A DNA stretch of 44,571 nucleotides from Opitutaceae bacterium (lineage in GTDB: Bacteria; Verrucomicrobiota; Verrucomicrobiia; Opitutales; Opitutaceae): contig JACMRG010000123.1 in assembly GCA_014376585.1 (NCBI GenBank), forward strand, positions 1 through 44,571. The letters run 5' to 3'. The position numbers were made by a program, and so were the translations under genes. Below are positions 35,997-44,571 of this stretch, piece by piece; the first letter of the stretch is position 1; each line of letters opens with the position of its first letter. A model generated the notes under the pieces. That model did not search any database. It saw only the letters and a program-made list of their open reading frames with translations, and had not been told where the DNA came from.

Positions 35997-38087
35997 ATGA
36001 TCAAGAAAATCGTTGTTCTGATGCTCGTGGTCGCCGCGTGGATGCGGGCGGCCGAAACACCGGCAGTCACGAAAACCCTCACGCACGAAGACGTGTGGCT
36101 CATGAAACGGTTGGGCGCGCCGGTGCCGAGTCCCGACGGCAAGTGGGCGGTGTTTTCCGTGACGTTGCCGGCCTACGATGCGAAGGACCAATCGAGCGAT
36201 CTTTGGCTGAAGGCCCTCGGCGACGATACGCCGGCGCGCCAGCTCACGCACACGAAGGGTGGCGAGAGCGGCGTGAATTGGTCGCCCGACAGCGCGAAGA
36301 TCGTCTTCGCCACCAAGCGCGACGGGGACGATGTGCCGCAGCTCTACGTGCTCGATCTCGCGCGCGGCGGCGAGGCGGAGCGGGTGACGAACCTTACGCT
36401 CGGCGCGCGTCAGCCGAAGTGGAGTCCCGATGGCGGACGGCTGCTATTTGTGAGCGATGTGTTTCCCGGGGCCGATGACGAGGCGGCGAACAAGAAGGCC
36501 GCGAAGGAGCGCAAGGACCGCAAGACCAACGCGCGCGCCTACGAGCAGTTTCCGCCGCGCTATTGGATGCAGTGGCTCGACGACAAGAAAGCGCACCTCT
36601 TCGTGCAGGCCGCGACCGCCGACGCGCCCGCGCGCGATCTCCTCGCCGGCAGCAAGCTCGCGGCGTCGCCGGGGTTTGGCGGCGCGTTTGGCGACGACGG
36701 GCAAAACCTGGAATCCGAATGGACGCCCGACAGCGCCGCGGTGGTGTTCACGGCGACGCTCAATCGCGACGAGGGCGCGCGGGCGAACGTGACGACGCAG
36801 ATCCTGCTCGTGCCGGCCACGGGCGGCGAACCGCAGCGCCTCACCCACGATGCGAAGAGTTATGGCCAACTGGCGTTCTCGCCCGGCGGGAAAGCGCTCT
36901 TGTGCACGGTGTCGGCGGAGACGCCGGGGAAAGTTTACGACCTGAACCGGCTCGCGAGTTTTCCCTGGCCATGGCAGAACGAGCCTACGGTGCTCACGGC
37001 GGCGCTGGACCGCACGATCTCGCGCTTCGCCACGCCGAAGGATTCGGACCGGATTTTCTTCACCTACGAACACGCGGGCCTGGAGCAGCTCCATTCGGTG
37101 GGCTACGCGGGCGGCGCGGTGAGCGATGAGGCCTCGCCGGCGGCGGGCACCATCGCGGGTCTCAGTGCGGGCGGGAAGGCGCTCGTGGGGCTGTGGGATT
37201 CGGCGGTGAGCCCGGCGGAGGTCTATGCTTTTAACGGCGGGCCGAAACGGCTGACGAATTTCAGCGTGGAGAAAGCGACGGCGCTGGCCCTCCCGCCGGT
37301 GGAGCATTTTGATTTCAAGGCGCCGGACGGGCGCGTCATCCACAACATGATCGTGCGGCCGCCGGGTTTTGATCCGGCGAAAAAATATCCGCTCTTCGTG
37401 GTGATCCACGGCGGCGCGGCCAACATGTGGCACGATACGTTTGTGCTGCGTTGGAACTACCACCTGCTCGCGCAGCCGGGCTACGTCCTGCTGCTCACGG
37501 ATTACAAAGGCTCAACCGGCTACGGCGAGGAGTTCGCCCGCGCGATCCAGTTTGATCCGCTCAAAGGACCGGCGGAGGAAATCAACGCGGCGGCGGACGA
37601 GGCGATCCGGCGGTTTTCGTTTATCGACGCGACGCGGCAGGCGGCGGGCGGCGCGAGCTACGGCGGGCATCTGGCCAACTGGCTGCAGGCGACGACCACG
37701 CGCTACAAATGCATCATCTCTCACGCCGGCGAGATGGACCTCGTGATGCAGTGGGGCACGAGCGACAGCATCTTCGGGCGCGAGGTGAACAGCGGCAGCC
37801 CGGTCTGGGGTGACAGCAAAATCTGGCGCGAGCAGAGTCCGGTGATGCAGGGCGGGAACCACGCGAAGGGCACGGGCTTCGTATCGCCGATTCTGATCAC
37901 GGTGGGCGAACTGGATTTCCGTGTGCCGATGAACAACGCGCTGATGAACTTCGCCGTGCAGCAACGGCTCGACGTGCCGAGCAAGCTGCTGGTATTTCCC
38001 GATGCGGGGCACTGGATTTTGAAGGGCGAGGACAGCCGCTACTGGTATGGCGAAGTCCACGCGTGGCTGACGAAGTGGCTGAAGTAG
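35997..38087 (+). CDS. Secreted S9-family prolyl oligopeptidase
   Basis: 696 residues. A signal peptide (IKKIVVLMLVVAAWMRAAE) is followed by a WD40-like/beta-propeller half with PSPDGKWAVF, VNWSPDSAKIVFATKR and PKWSPDGGRLLFVSD repeats. The alpha/beta-hydrolase half holds the triad Ser554 in GGASYGGHLANW, Asp640 in VGELDFRVP and His672 in PDAGHWIL. The architecture fits dipeptidyl-peptidase-IV / acylaminoacyl-peptidase-like S9 enzymes that degrade peptides in the periplasm. It starts 4 bases after dprA. A WD-type region KNKKAAKERKDRKTN-like basic stretch (about residues 165-178) is an insertion in the propeller. Confidence 0.92.
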   Translation: MIKKIVVLMLVVAAWMRAAETPAVTKTLTHEDVWLMKRLGAPVPSPDGKWAVFSVTLPAYDAKDQSSDLWLKALGDDTPARQLTHTKGGESGVNWSPDSAKIVFATKRDGDDVPQLYVLDLARGGEAERVTNLTLGARQPKWSPDGGRLLFVSDVFPGADDEAANKKAAKERKDRKTNARAYEQFPPRYWMQWLDDKKAHLFVQAATADAPARDLLAGSKLAASPGFGGAFGDDGQNLESEWTPDSAAVVFTATLNRDEGARANVTTQILLVPATGGEPQRLTHDAKSYGQLAFSPGGKALLCTVSAETPGKVYDLNRLASFPWPWQNEPTVLTAALDRTISRFATPKDSDRIFFTYEHAGLEQLHSVGYAGGAVSDEASPAAGTIAGLSAGGKALVGLWDSAVSPAEVYAFNGGPKRLTNFSVEKATALALPPVEHFDFKAPDGRVIHNMIVRPPGFDPAKKYPLFVVIHGGAANMWHDTFVLRWNYHLLAQPGYVLLLTDYKGSTGYGEEFARAIQFDPLKGPAEEINAAADEAIRRFSFIDATRQAAGGASYGGHLANWLQATTTRYKCIISHAGEMDLVMQWGTSDSIFGREVNSGSPVWGDSKIWREQSPVMQGGNHAKGTGFVSPILITVGELDFRVPMNNALMNFAVQQRLDVPSKLLVFPDAGHWILKGEDSRYWYGEVHAWLTKWLK

Positions 38088-38093
38088 GCGGGT

Positions 38094-38339
38094 TCAGGGC
38101 GATGGGTATAACTGGGACCCGGCCGCGCGCTCCAGCCCGGCGCGATAGATGACCCGGGCTTCTTTTGTTTCATCATAGGCGAGGGCAAGGACGAGCAGAC
38201 GGCGCGCATCATCGGGCTGCTCCGCGCCGGCGAGGGCTTCGATGCGGTCGCTGAGCCACCGCACTCGGTGATTATGGATTTCTCGCAGGCCCGCAGGTGA
38301 AAAGGCTGAAGAATCACGGCGAGATTCGGCGAGCTGCAT
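38094..38339 (-). CDS. In-frame continuation of the sigma-factor fusion after a TGA, or a separate 81-residue ORF
   Basis: 81 residues, starting with ATG 6 bases after the TGA that ends the sigma-fusion gene. The two frames are the same: TGA, two codons (Ser-Val), then this ATG. The content (LVLALAYDETKEARVIYRAG, DRIEALAGAEQPDDARRLL) is helical and reads like a further repeat of the upstream gene's C-terminal helical region. It has no Shine-Dalgarno and no motif of its own. It is probably a former C-terminus cut off by a nonsense mutation, or else a readthrough product. Confidence 0.45.
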   Translation of the reverse strand: MQLAESRRDSSAFSPAGLREIHNHRVRWLSDRIEALAGAEQPDDARRLLVLALAYDETKEARVIYRAGLERAAGSQLYPSP

Positions 38340-38345
38340 GACGGA

Positions 38346-40658
38346 TCATTGGAGAAAAATGGCTTTGCTGGGTTCGGCTTGGATCACGTCGTGATAGCGT
38401 TTGGCCCGCAGCAATTGCGGGAAGATTTGCCGGCCCAAGGCTGGGCGGAGTTCGTAGGTCGGCGCCAGTTGATCGTAGAGGGCGAGGGATTGGTCTGCTT
38501 CCCCGAGGGCTTGATTCAGGGCGACGAGGTCGGCGATGGCGCCGTTTGTCGCTTGGCCAGTGAGCACGGCGGCTTGGGTGCGCTCACGGCGTTTCAGCAG
38601 TGCGGCTTGGGCGGGCGCGTAGATTTCGCCCAGCCTCTTGATATCGTTGAGAAGGCTGATCCTGCGAATGCCGGCGACGCCCGGCGCCTGCATCACGCCC
38701 TCATCGAAGCACCCGAGAAACTCGTCGAGGGCTTCGGGCGTTCGGTCGGCGTGAACAAGGGCTTTACCAAGGTCGTAGCGGGCCTGAGAGCGGGTCGCGT
38801 CGTTCGTCGCAATGGCCACGGCGGTGCGGGCGATTTTGAGGGTGACGTCGGATGCTTCGATGAACGTGCGCGCCTCCCGCGCTGCGGCGCCCGCGAGCAA
38901 GCATGCGACGAGACCGAACGAAAGCGTGAGCAAACCGACGAACGCCGGCTGCACCCTGAACATGCTGAGCCCATTCGGGCGAAGTGGGCTCGACGGGTTT
39001 TCCAAGGCGGAACTTTGGGGAAAACGGACGAGGAAGTTGGAAACGATGAACGACACGACGGGGATTAAAATGCCCGTGGAAAGCGTCCGCAGGTATTGGG
39101 TGGCATCAAGCCATCGCATGATTGGGTTGATCTCGATACCATGGCGGGCGGCGAAATCGTTGGCATGACCGCCGGCGGCGAAAACGGGACCTTGGGCAAA
39201 GTGGACGGCGATAGCGATGCCGCCCCTGGCGGTTTCGAATCCCATTGCGAGCAGGCTGCTCGTTACATAGCCGAAGCCGGCCAGGCCGCTCGTGATGCCT
39301 CCGACCGCGAGCCCTCCGAAGGCGGCGAGACCGAAGGTCAAGGCGCCGAGAGAAAGTCCACCGATCGCGCAGCCGCCGATGGCGATACCGCCGATCGCCA
39401 CACCGCCGACGGCAAGAATTACGCCGTGCGCGGTATCGCCGAGGGCGATCCAGCCGCGCGCGGTGCCGCGGACGAAGGGCTCTTGGGGCGAATGTCCGAA
39501 GCGGATGTCGAGTAACGGCAGACCCAAAAGGGTGAGGCGCGAACGGTAGACGCGGGCGCGATCCGGGCCCATCCAGAAGCGTTTGCGCCAAGGGGACGCG
39601 TTGTCCGGCAGGCGAATCGTGCGGTTCCAGGCGACGAGGGGACGATACGCCCAGAGGGCGATGATGAGGAGGCTGGCTAGCACGAGAAAAAGCACGACGT
39701 TCAGCACTGCCCGGGCAACGCCCCGCCATTCGCTGAGCGGATCAGGATGTGTCTTCATCAACATAATGAAGGCTGCACCGCTCAGAGTGCTGAGCATACC
39801 CACTGCGCCGAGTGCGACCCACAGGCGTTTGATGAAGCGGCGGTCGTCGGGGGAACTCGTGAAACGCAGCGCCTCGCGTCGGCCGATGAAAATGGTGACG
39901 AACTGAATCAGGGGTGCGCCCAGCCAGATGAAAGTAGACAGTGATAGGGCGGCCTTCGCCGCTGCGCCCGATTTGGCCGTGACGGAGGCGGCGCCGGCGA
40001 CGAGGAGCGGTGTGGCGAGGGCGGGCAGCGCGCCGAGCACGGCGGTCGTGAAGAGCGCACCGGGCGTGGTGAAACCGAGCGAGCGCTCGACGAGATGCTC
40101 CATCTGCGCGCGCAGCATCCCACGGCCGCGGGAGAGACGTTGTTTCACCGTCTCTTCGCTGAGATCGAGCGCGGCGGCGACGCGCTCGACGGACTGGTGC
40201 TCGCGATAAAAAAGGACCAGCGGTTCGCGGTAGTTTTCGGGCAGTTGCTCGAGCGCCCGCCAGACAATGATGGCTTCTTCGCGCGTGACGGCTTGCTCGT
40301 GCGGCCCTGGTGTTTCGCTGGCGGATTCGAGCGTGGTTTCGGGCGATGCGTGGGTCTGCTCAGAGCGGCGTGTTTGCTGGCGGATGAAATTGTGGCCGAG
40401 GTTGCGGGTGATGCCGCAGAGCCAGCTTTTGAATTTCGAAGGATCATTGAGCGTGCCGAGTTGGCGCCACGCGGCGATGAACGCCTCCTGCGCGATGTCC
40501 TGGCTGCGCGCGAAGTCACCGCAGATGCTGTAGGCGAGTGAAGCGACGAGCGTCTGATAACGAGAGACAAGCCGGCCGTAAGCGGCTTGATCGCCTTCAC
40601 GGGCGAGGGAGAGCAATTCGAGTTCATTGAACTCCGGCAGAGCGGGCATCGTTTCCAT
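38346..40658 (-). CDS. ECF-type sigma factor fused to a membrane domain and helical C-terminal domain
   Basis: 770 residues from the ATG at 40658 (40700 and 40649 are alternatives). Residues 23-93 are sigma-2 (RYQTLVASLAYSICGD, QDIAQEAFIAAW), and 125-180 are sigma-4 with LPENYREPLVLF and DLSEETVKQRLSRGRGMLR. After it come membrane segments (about 205-260, 278-301, 318-340), then a Gly-rich hydrophobic periodic stretch (416-463, AIGGIAIGGCAIGGLSLG style), another TM pair (528-545, 571-590), and a helical tail with TPR-like spacing (600-770). It would be a membrane-bound transcription factor with its regulation built into the same chain. The nearest relatives known to me are ECF sigmas fused to TM domains in Verrucomicrobiota, Planctomycetota and Acidobacteriota; no anti-sigma gene is adjacent. 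Confidence 0.75.
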   Translation of the reverse strand: METMPALPEFNELELLSLAREGDQAAYGRLVSRYQTLVASLAYSICGDFARSQDIAQEAFIAAWRQLGTLNDPSKFKSWLCGITRNLGHNFIRQQTRRSEQTHASPETTLESASETPGPHEQAVTREEAIIVWRALEQLPENYREPLVLFYREHQSVERVAAALDLSEETVKQRLSRGRGMLRAQMEHLVERSLGFTTPGALFTTAVLGALPALATPLLVAGAASVTAKSGAAAKAALSLSTFIWLGAPLIQFVTIFIGRREALRFTSSPDDRRFIKRLWVALGAVGMLSTLSGAAFIMLMKTHPDPLSEWRGVARAVLNVVLFLVLASLLIIALWAYRPLVAWNRTIRLPDNASPWRKRFWMGPDRARVYRSRLTLLGLPLLDIRFGHSPQEPFVRGTARGWIALGDTAHGVILAVGGVAIGGIAIGGCAIGGLSLGALTFGLAAFGGLAVGGITSGLAGFGYVTSSLLAMGFETARGGIAIAVHFAQGPVFAAGGHANDFAARHGIEINPIMRWLDATQYLRTLSTGILIPVVSFIVSNFLVRFPQSSALENPSSPLRPNGLSMFRVQPAFVGLLTLSFGLVACLLAGAAAREARTFIEASDVTLKIARTAVAIATNDATRSQARYDLGKALVHADRTPEALDEFLGCFDEGVMQAPGVAGIRRISLLNDIKRLGEIYAPAQAALLKRRERTQAAVLTGQATNGAIADLVALNQALGEADQSLALYDQLAPTYELRPALGRQIFPQLLRAKRYHDVIQAEPSKAIFLQ

Positions 40659-40841
40659 ATGCCTACGGGTGGTCACAGACGGAGGCGAGGTGACAAACAA
40701 ACGCGCTCAGACGGGGGGCAGTATGTTTTTCTGAATATAAATCCGGCGCTCTTCGATATGGAAGGTAGGTTTCGCCAGCTCTCCCTGGTTTCTGGATTGA
40801 AGGCGGATTTCCGGTGAAGCCGGGGCGGCGAAGTCGGGGGC

Positions 40842-40866
40842 GGCGGGGTTCGGCGACCCCGCCCTA
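40842..40866. repeat. Hairpin with the GTAGGGCGGGG motif after the autotransporter gene
   Basis: GGCGGGGT, loop TCGGCG, ACCCCGCC: a perfect 8-bp stem abutting the stop codon of the minus-strand autotransporter gene; the stop TAG (40864-40866) is part of the shared TAGGGCGGGG. No T run follows on the minus strand, so a terminator role is uncertain. It resembles the element at 2416-2447. Confidence 0.45.
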
Positions 40867-43599
40867 CAATTTCTGCCGGCGGCGGTAGGCGGCGAGGGCG
40901 AGGGCGAGCGTGCCGAAGATCGCGGCGTAGGTGCTGGGCTTGGGGATGGCGCTGGCGGTAAAGGTGAGATTGAGATCTTGGCCGGAGTTGGCGGTCCCGA
41001 TGGACCACGAGCCGCCGTTGAGAGCGTTGGAGAAGCTGGAGGTGTTGAGCGTGAAGGCGGAGGAGGAGAAGCCGGTGATGCCGCTGCTCGCGGTGGCGAT
41101 GGTGTAACTGGAATTTACGGACGAGTTGAAATTGATGACGTTGCCGGGGGAGTTGTCCGCAAGGAGCGAGGCGAGGTTGATCGCGAAGGGGCTGCCGCTG
41201 GTGGCGGTGATGGTGAGGCTGCCGCTGATACTGAGGAGGTCGTAGCGCGTGCCGGAGGACGTGGCCGGTGAGGCGGCGTCGTTGATTTCCCAGATGTAGC
41301 TGCCGCCGGGGCCGAAGGTGGTGGTGCCGGCGCTGAGGAGACCGGGGGAATTGCCGGGGGAAATCGTGCCGCCGCTGGACGCCGAGAGCGTGCCGGTGCC
41401 GCCGCTGCCGGAGAGAGTGCCGCCATTGGTGACGGAGACGGTGTTGGTGAGGAGCGTGCCGTTGAGGGCGAGGATGGCGCCGGCGGCGGAGACCGCGACG
41501 GGGCCCGTGCCGAGGGCGGTGGTGGAGCCGGTGGCGACGATGCCGAAGGAGATCGTGGTGCCGCCGGCGTAGGTGTTGGCGGCGGTGAGCACGAGGGTGC
41601 CGGCGCCGGTTTTGGTGAGGCTGTTCCCGCTGGCGCCGGTGATGGCGCCGTTCCACGTGAGCGTCGTGGCACTGGCGACGTTGAGGGTGCCGCCGCCGGC
41701 GTTGAGCGCGATCGGGTGCTCGGAGGTGAAGTTCGCGGTGGTGGCGAGGGTGCCGCCGCCGAAGCCGACGCTCGAAGTAAACTCTCCGGAGGTCGCGCCG
41801 AGATTGGCGGAGGTCGAGACCGAGACGGTGCCGGCGTTGATCGCGAGCTGGCCGAGGAAGTTGGTGGAGCTGCCGGTGAGCGTGAGCGTGCCGGCGCCGA
41901 TTTTGTTCAGCGTATCGGCGGCGCTGGACGATCCGCCCGAGAGCGCGCCGGAGAGCGTGACGTTGTTACTGCCGAGATCGATCATGCCGCCGCCGGTTTG
42001 ACTGGCGATGCCGCCGGTGTGGGTCATGGCGGTGTCGTAGCGCAGGCCGCCGCCCTGGAGTTGAATACCGGTGCCGGCGCTGGTGTTGGATAGGGCCACG
42101 TAGCCGACTTGGACGATGGGGGCGAAGTTCGGCGTGGAGAGGAGCGTCCAGGTGCCGGTGCCGATTTTTCGGATATAGAATCCGAAGGTGGCGCCGGTGA
42201 AGGTGAGCGTGCCGCCGAAGGCGGAGCTGAGGTTGTTGGCGCCGATCGTGAGGTTGGGCATGAACCAAGTGCCGGTGGGCGTGATCGTGATTGCACCGCC
42301 GCCGAAATTATCGAGCCCGCCCAGCACCAGTCCTTCGCCGGGGAGGCTGAGGCTCGCGCCGCTTGAGACGGCGAGTTTCGTGTTCGAGAGGGCCGTGGTC
42401 TTGTAGGTCTCTTCCAGTGTGAACGCGCCGCCGGAGTTGACCGTGATCTCGGTGGTGCCGAGGGGCGTGCTGTTGGGCAGCGCGATGGTGGCTGAGCCGC
42501 CGCTGTAAACCGTGACGTGCCGGATAAAACGGGAGGGATCAGGGGGCGCGATGATCGCGGTGCCACCGGACTGCACGAGGACCGACGCCGTGAAGTTGGC
42601 CGCGGCAGACGGGGCGAAGAGGAGAGTTCCCCCGCTCACGGCGAGTTGGCTGCCGGCAGGGGCTGAGCCGTTGAAGGTCAGGGTGCCGGTGCCGGTCTTC
42701 ACGAGGGTGCCGCTGCCGGCGATGCTGCCGGAGAAGGTCGTGCTGGCGTTGTTCCCGCCGGCATTGAGGGTGCCGGAGGAAAAGGACACGGCGCCGGCGC
42801 CGGCGATGCTGCCGATGGTATAGGAGCCGAAATTGCCGGCGAACACCGTGGCGCCGGAGTTCACGGTGACGGCGCTGCTGGCCAGGCCGCCGGAGCCGGT
42901 GAACGACAGGGTGCCGGCGGAGACAGTGGTGGTGCCGGTGTAAGTGTTCGCACCGGAGAGCGTGAGGGTGCCGGCGCCGGTTTTGTTGAAGGAGCCCGTG
43001 CCGGAAATTACGCCGGCGTAGGTGAGGGCGTCGGAGCGGTTGAACGTGAGCGCGGCGCTGTTGGCGATGTTGCCTGTGACCGAGCCGGCGGTGCTCCCGT
43101 TGCCGATTTGGAGCGTGCCGGCGGAGATCGTGGTGGCGCCGGTATAGGTGTTGTTGCCGGTCAGCGTGGTGGTGCCAGTGCCGAGGGTGGTGAGCGAGCC
43201 GGTGCCCGAGATGACGCCGGCGTAGGTGAGCGCGTCGGAGCGGTTGAAGGAAAGTGCGGCGTTGTTGAGGATATTGCCGATGATCGAGCCGGTGGTGCCG
43301 CCCGCACCGATTTGCAGGGTGCCGCCGGAGACGGTGGTCGTGCCGGTGAAGGTGTTATTGGCTGAAAGGGTCCAGGTGCCGTTGCCGCTTTTGGTGAGCG
43401 AGCCGGAGCCGCTGATCACGCCGGACGCGGTGCCGGTGGCGGTGCCGCTGAGGGTGAGGTTGTTGCCGGTGGTGTCGAACGCGCCGAGCGTGGGTGTGAC
43501 GGCGTTGTCCACCGTGGTCTGGGCGTGAATAAGGGAAACGGAGGTGAGCCACGCACCCAAGAGGGCGCAGGCCGGGACGAGAAAGCGGGTAGGGATCAT
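40864..43599 (-). CDS. Autotransporter-associated beta-strand repeat protein with PEP-CTERM-like tail
   Basis: 911 residues from the ATG giving [15 protein letters not shown] (a GTG 12 bases upstream is also open). A signal peptide ends at HAQ. The body is a right-handed beta-helix of repeats such as [36 protein letters not shown] and GAGTLTLTG. The C-terminus, [20 protein letters not shown] then YRRRQKL, is a PEP-CTERM-type sorting signal with PKP in place of PEP. It is probably exported and sorted to the cell surface or into exopolysaccharide. No Shine-Dalgarno is obvious. About 85% of the chain is Gly, Ser, Thr, Ala, Asn, Leu or Val. Confidence 0.9.
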   Translation of the reverse strand: MIPTRFLVPACALLGAWLTSVSLIHAQTTVDNAVTPTLGAFDTTGNNLTLSGTATGTASGVISGSGSLTKSGNGTWTLSANNTFTGTTTVSGGTLQIGAGGTTGSIIGNILNNAALSFNRSDALTYAGVISGTGSLTTLGTGTTTLTGNNTYTGATTISAGTLQIGNGSTAGSVTGNIANSAALTFNRSDALTYAGVISGTGSFNKTGAGTLTLSGANTYTGTTTVSAGTLSFTGSGGLASSAVTVNSGATVFAGNFGSYTIGSIAGAGAVSFSSGTLNAGGNNASTTFSGSIAGSGTLVKTGTGTLTFNGSAPAGSQLAVSGGTLLFAPSAAANFTASVLVQSGGTAIIAPPDPSRFIRHVTVYSGGSATIALPNSTPLGTTEITVNSGGAFTLEETYKTTALSNTKLAVSSGASLSLPGEGLVLGGLDNFGGGAITITPTGTWFMPNLTIGANNLSSAFGGTLTFTGATFGFYIRKIGTGTWTLLSTPNFAPIVQVGYVALSNTSAGTGIQLQGGGLRYDTAMTHTGGIASQTGGGMIDLGSNNVTLSGALSGGSSSAADTLNKIGAGTLTLTGSSTNFLGQLAINAGTVSVSTSANLGATSGEFTSSVGFGGGTLATTANFTSEHPIALNAGGGTLNVASATTLTWNGAITGASGNSLTKTGAGTLVLTAANTYAGGTTISFGIVATGSTTALGTGPVAVSAAGAILALNGTLLTNTVSVTNGGTLSGSGGTGTLSASSGGTISPGNSPGLLSAGTTTFGPGGSYIWEINDAASPATSSGTRYDLLSISGSLTITATSGSPFAINLASLLADNSPGNVINFNSSVNSSYTIATASSGITGFSSSAFTLNTSSFSNALNGGSWSIGTANSGQDLNLTFTASAIPKPSTYAAIFGTLALALAAYRRRQKL
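43000..43277 (-). repeat. 68-residue (204-bp) tandem duplication in the autotransporter gene
   Basis: ACGCCGGCGTAGGTGAG followed by GCGTCGGAGCGGTTGAA occurs at about 43010 and again at 43214, exactly 204 bases apart, with diverged surroundings. In protein, [17 protein letters not shown] is repeated verbatim. It indicates an in-frame duplication of two beta-helix turns. Confidence 0.8.
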
Positions 43600-44096
43600 G
43601 AGGGAGGACACAGAGCTGAACGCCGGTCATCCCGGGTGGCCCGGCCTCGCAGGGCAATCGGGCGGGGGCAGGCGTGCCTTGGAATGTGGCGAGCGTGGCC
43701 GGGTCGGTCCGGCGTTTCGCAACTCACGGGTCGGCGCGCGATGGTTACGGCAGAGCTAGGGGCGAGTGGTCGTATCTTATAAATAAACACGCGCCCGCCG
43801 GCCGAAGCCAGTGGGCGCGGGGTCGGACCGGGACCCGGACATCACTCCTTGGCCGCCGCCGGCGTCAATTTCGCGCGCAGCGCCTCGTGGTCGGCGCGCA
43901 GGGCGTCGTTTTGCTGCTTCAGTTCCTTGATGGCTTCGATGAGGAGCGAGCGACGGGGCGTTAGATGCCCTGCCAAACATCAGTTGATCCTTTGACTCAA
44001 ACCCACGAGCGGGGACGCCCGGGCGACGACGAGCCCCACGGGGAAAATGCCGTGCTGGGGCCGAGAATCGGGGACGCGCCCAACGAGGGCGTCAGG
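43600..44096. other. Gene-poor gap with one decayed coiled-coil tail
   Basis: About 500 bases between the autotransporter start and the LytTR gene. The right part contains the fragment listed at 43842-43977. In the left part (43600-43841) I see no convincing gene; an AT-rich island (TATCTTATAAATAAACACG, 43770-43789) could hold the promoter of the autotransporter gene on the minus strand (TATAAG as -10), but no matching -35 is clear. Confidence 0.5.
43842..43977 (-). pseudogene. C-terminal coiled-coil fragment, possibly of an S74-type tail-fibre/chaperone protein
   Basis: The frame LTPRRSLLIEAIKELKQQND followed by ALRADHEALRAKLTPAAAKE and a stop is preceded by an in-frame TGA and no start. 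LLIEAIKELKxQN at the C-terminus of a protein is common in intramolecular-chaperone (peptidase S74) proteins and other trimeric coiled coils. Only about 45 residues remain. Confidence 0.4.
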
Positions 44097-44571
44097 TCAC
44101 GGCTGGCGCAGTCGGCCGAGGAGGCGCCGGCGCAGTTCCGGCGATAGGCGGTGACTGCAGGCGATGGGTTGCTTCATGCCGCGCAGGGTGAGTGCAGGAG
44201 CGTCACCGTCGGGGTCGGCGATGCCCTCGATCTGGGCGAGGTTGACGAGCGCCTGGCGATGCACGCGTGCGAACAGTTCGGCGGGCAGGGCGGCTTCCCA
44301 GGCTTTCAGCGAGCGGCGCACGAGAAAGTGCGAGCCGTCGGCGACGAAGACATCGGTGTAGTTGTCGCAGGAGACGACCGCGGCGAATTCAGCGAGGGGC
44401 ACGAAGCGGGCGGCGTGAGTGTTCTTGAGAAATACGTGGTCGTCAGCGTCGAGGCTGCCCAGCGCGGCGTCGGCGGGCTCGGCGGCGGCGGTGGGCGCGG
44501 ATTTTACGGCGGGGGTGACGAAGCGCAGTGCCCCGGCGCCCACTCTGACCGAGAGGAGATGATCGGGCGGG
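44097..44571 (-). CDS. LytTR-type DNA-binding regulator (partial, N-terminus outside window)
   Basis: At least 157 residues, open to the window edge. The LytTR domain covers the last 100 or so: VFLKNTHAARFVPLAEFAAV, VSCDNYTDVFVADGSHFLVR, RSLKAWEAALPAELFARVHR and QALVNLAQIEGI, which matches the LytTR order (I-x-Y-IES-x-D-x-Y, L-x-x-L, F-x-R-v-H-R-S-x-i-V-N). A Pro/Ala-rich linker precedes it. It is likely a response regulator whose receiver domain lies outside. A GTG at 44543 is a weaker possibility for a stand-alone start. Confidence 0.85.
   Translation of the reverse strand, partial: PPDHLLSVRVGAGALRFVTPAVKSAPTAAAEPADAALGSLDADDHVFLKNTHAARFVPLAEFAAVVSCDNYTDVFVADGSHFLVRRSLKAWEAALPAELFARVHRQALVNLAQIEGIADPDGDAPALTLRGMKQPIACSHRLSPELRRRLLGRLRQP

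Noticed and set aside
38349-39068. 239-codon plus-strand frame opposite the sigma-fusion tail
   Set aside because: No recognisable family; the minus-strand frame continues directly from clear sigma-2/sigma-4 regions.
40673-41656. 327-codon Arg/His-rich minus-strand frame opposite the autotransporter gene end
   Set aside because: Out-of-frame reading of Gly/Ser/Thr repeat codons gives HRHRQR-type sequence; no signal of its own.
40978-42366. Several plus-strand Gly/Ala/Val-rich frames
   Set aside because: Antisense shadows of the beta-helix repeats.
43000-43400. Possible CRISPR-like array in repeated sequence
   Set aside because: Repeats are in-frame coding units of a beta-helix protein with 204-bp period and variable identity; no short repeat-spacer structure.

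Overview
The window looks like a chromosomal piece of a GC-rich member of Verrucomicrobiota, most probably the Opitutaceae. That placement is an inference. It rests on the str/S10/spc/alpha ribosomal cluster running straight into guaA and his genes, on an autotransporter-repeat protein with a PEP-CTERM-like tail ending in PSTYA...RRR, and on an ECF sigma factor fused to a large membrane domain. No rRNA, tRNA or CRISPR array is visible.

Layout. (1) Positions 1-700: the 3' end of a GH63-like glycoside hydrolase gene and a small secreted transglycosylase-like protein. (2) 731-3030: a mobile-element graveyard. An apparently intact IS3-type element (orfA/orfB, imperfect inverted repeats) abuts an IS21 istB remnant, followed by a wrecked IS150-like transposase. 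(3) 3221-22481: one long, almost purely translational block on the + strand: rpsL, rpsG, fusA, rpsJ, rplC, rplD, rplW, rplB, rpsS, [small secreted protein], rplV, rpsC, rplP, rpmC, rpsQ, rplN, rplX, rplE, rpsN, rpsH, rplF, rplR, rpsE, rplO, secY, [adenylate-kinase-like protein], map, rpsM, rpsK, rpsD, rpoA, rplQ. It closes with a strong intrinsic terminator at 22524. tuf, rpmD, infA and rpmJ are missing from their common places. (4) 22643-30766: a small zinc-ribbon membrane protein, guaA, a LolA-like periplasmic protein, hisD-hisC-hisB, a terminator, hisH and citrate synthase. (5) 30794-38087: a VC0807-like membrane protein (minus strand), then pdxJ, acpS, a membrane-anchored unknown, nnr and dprA (tightly coupled), and an S9 peptidase. 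(6) 38094-44571, all minus strand: a sigma-factor/membrane fusion with an in-frame TGA near its end, a 911-residue autotransporter-repeat protein, a decayed coiled-coil tail and a partial LytTR regulator.

How it fits together. Region 3 makes ribosomes, RNA polymerase alpha, the Sec pore and N-terminal methionine removal. Region 4 supplies GMP, histidine and TCA entry. Region 5 holds cofactor biosynthesis and repair (PLP, acyl carrier protein activation, NAD(P)HX repair) and DNA uptake processing. Region 6 looks like surface and regulatory accessory content.

The most unusual signals are: a kinase-dead adenylate-kinase homologue kept at the adk position between secY and map; a signal-peptide protein inside the S10 gene order between rpsS and rplV, followed by a repeat-like sequence; long low-complexity tails on S5, S11, S17 and L17; and the sigma factor fused to membrane segments and a Gly-rich periodic repeat.
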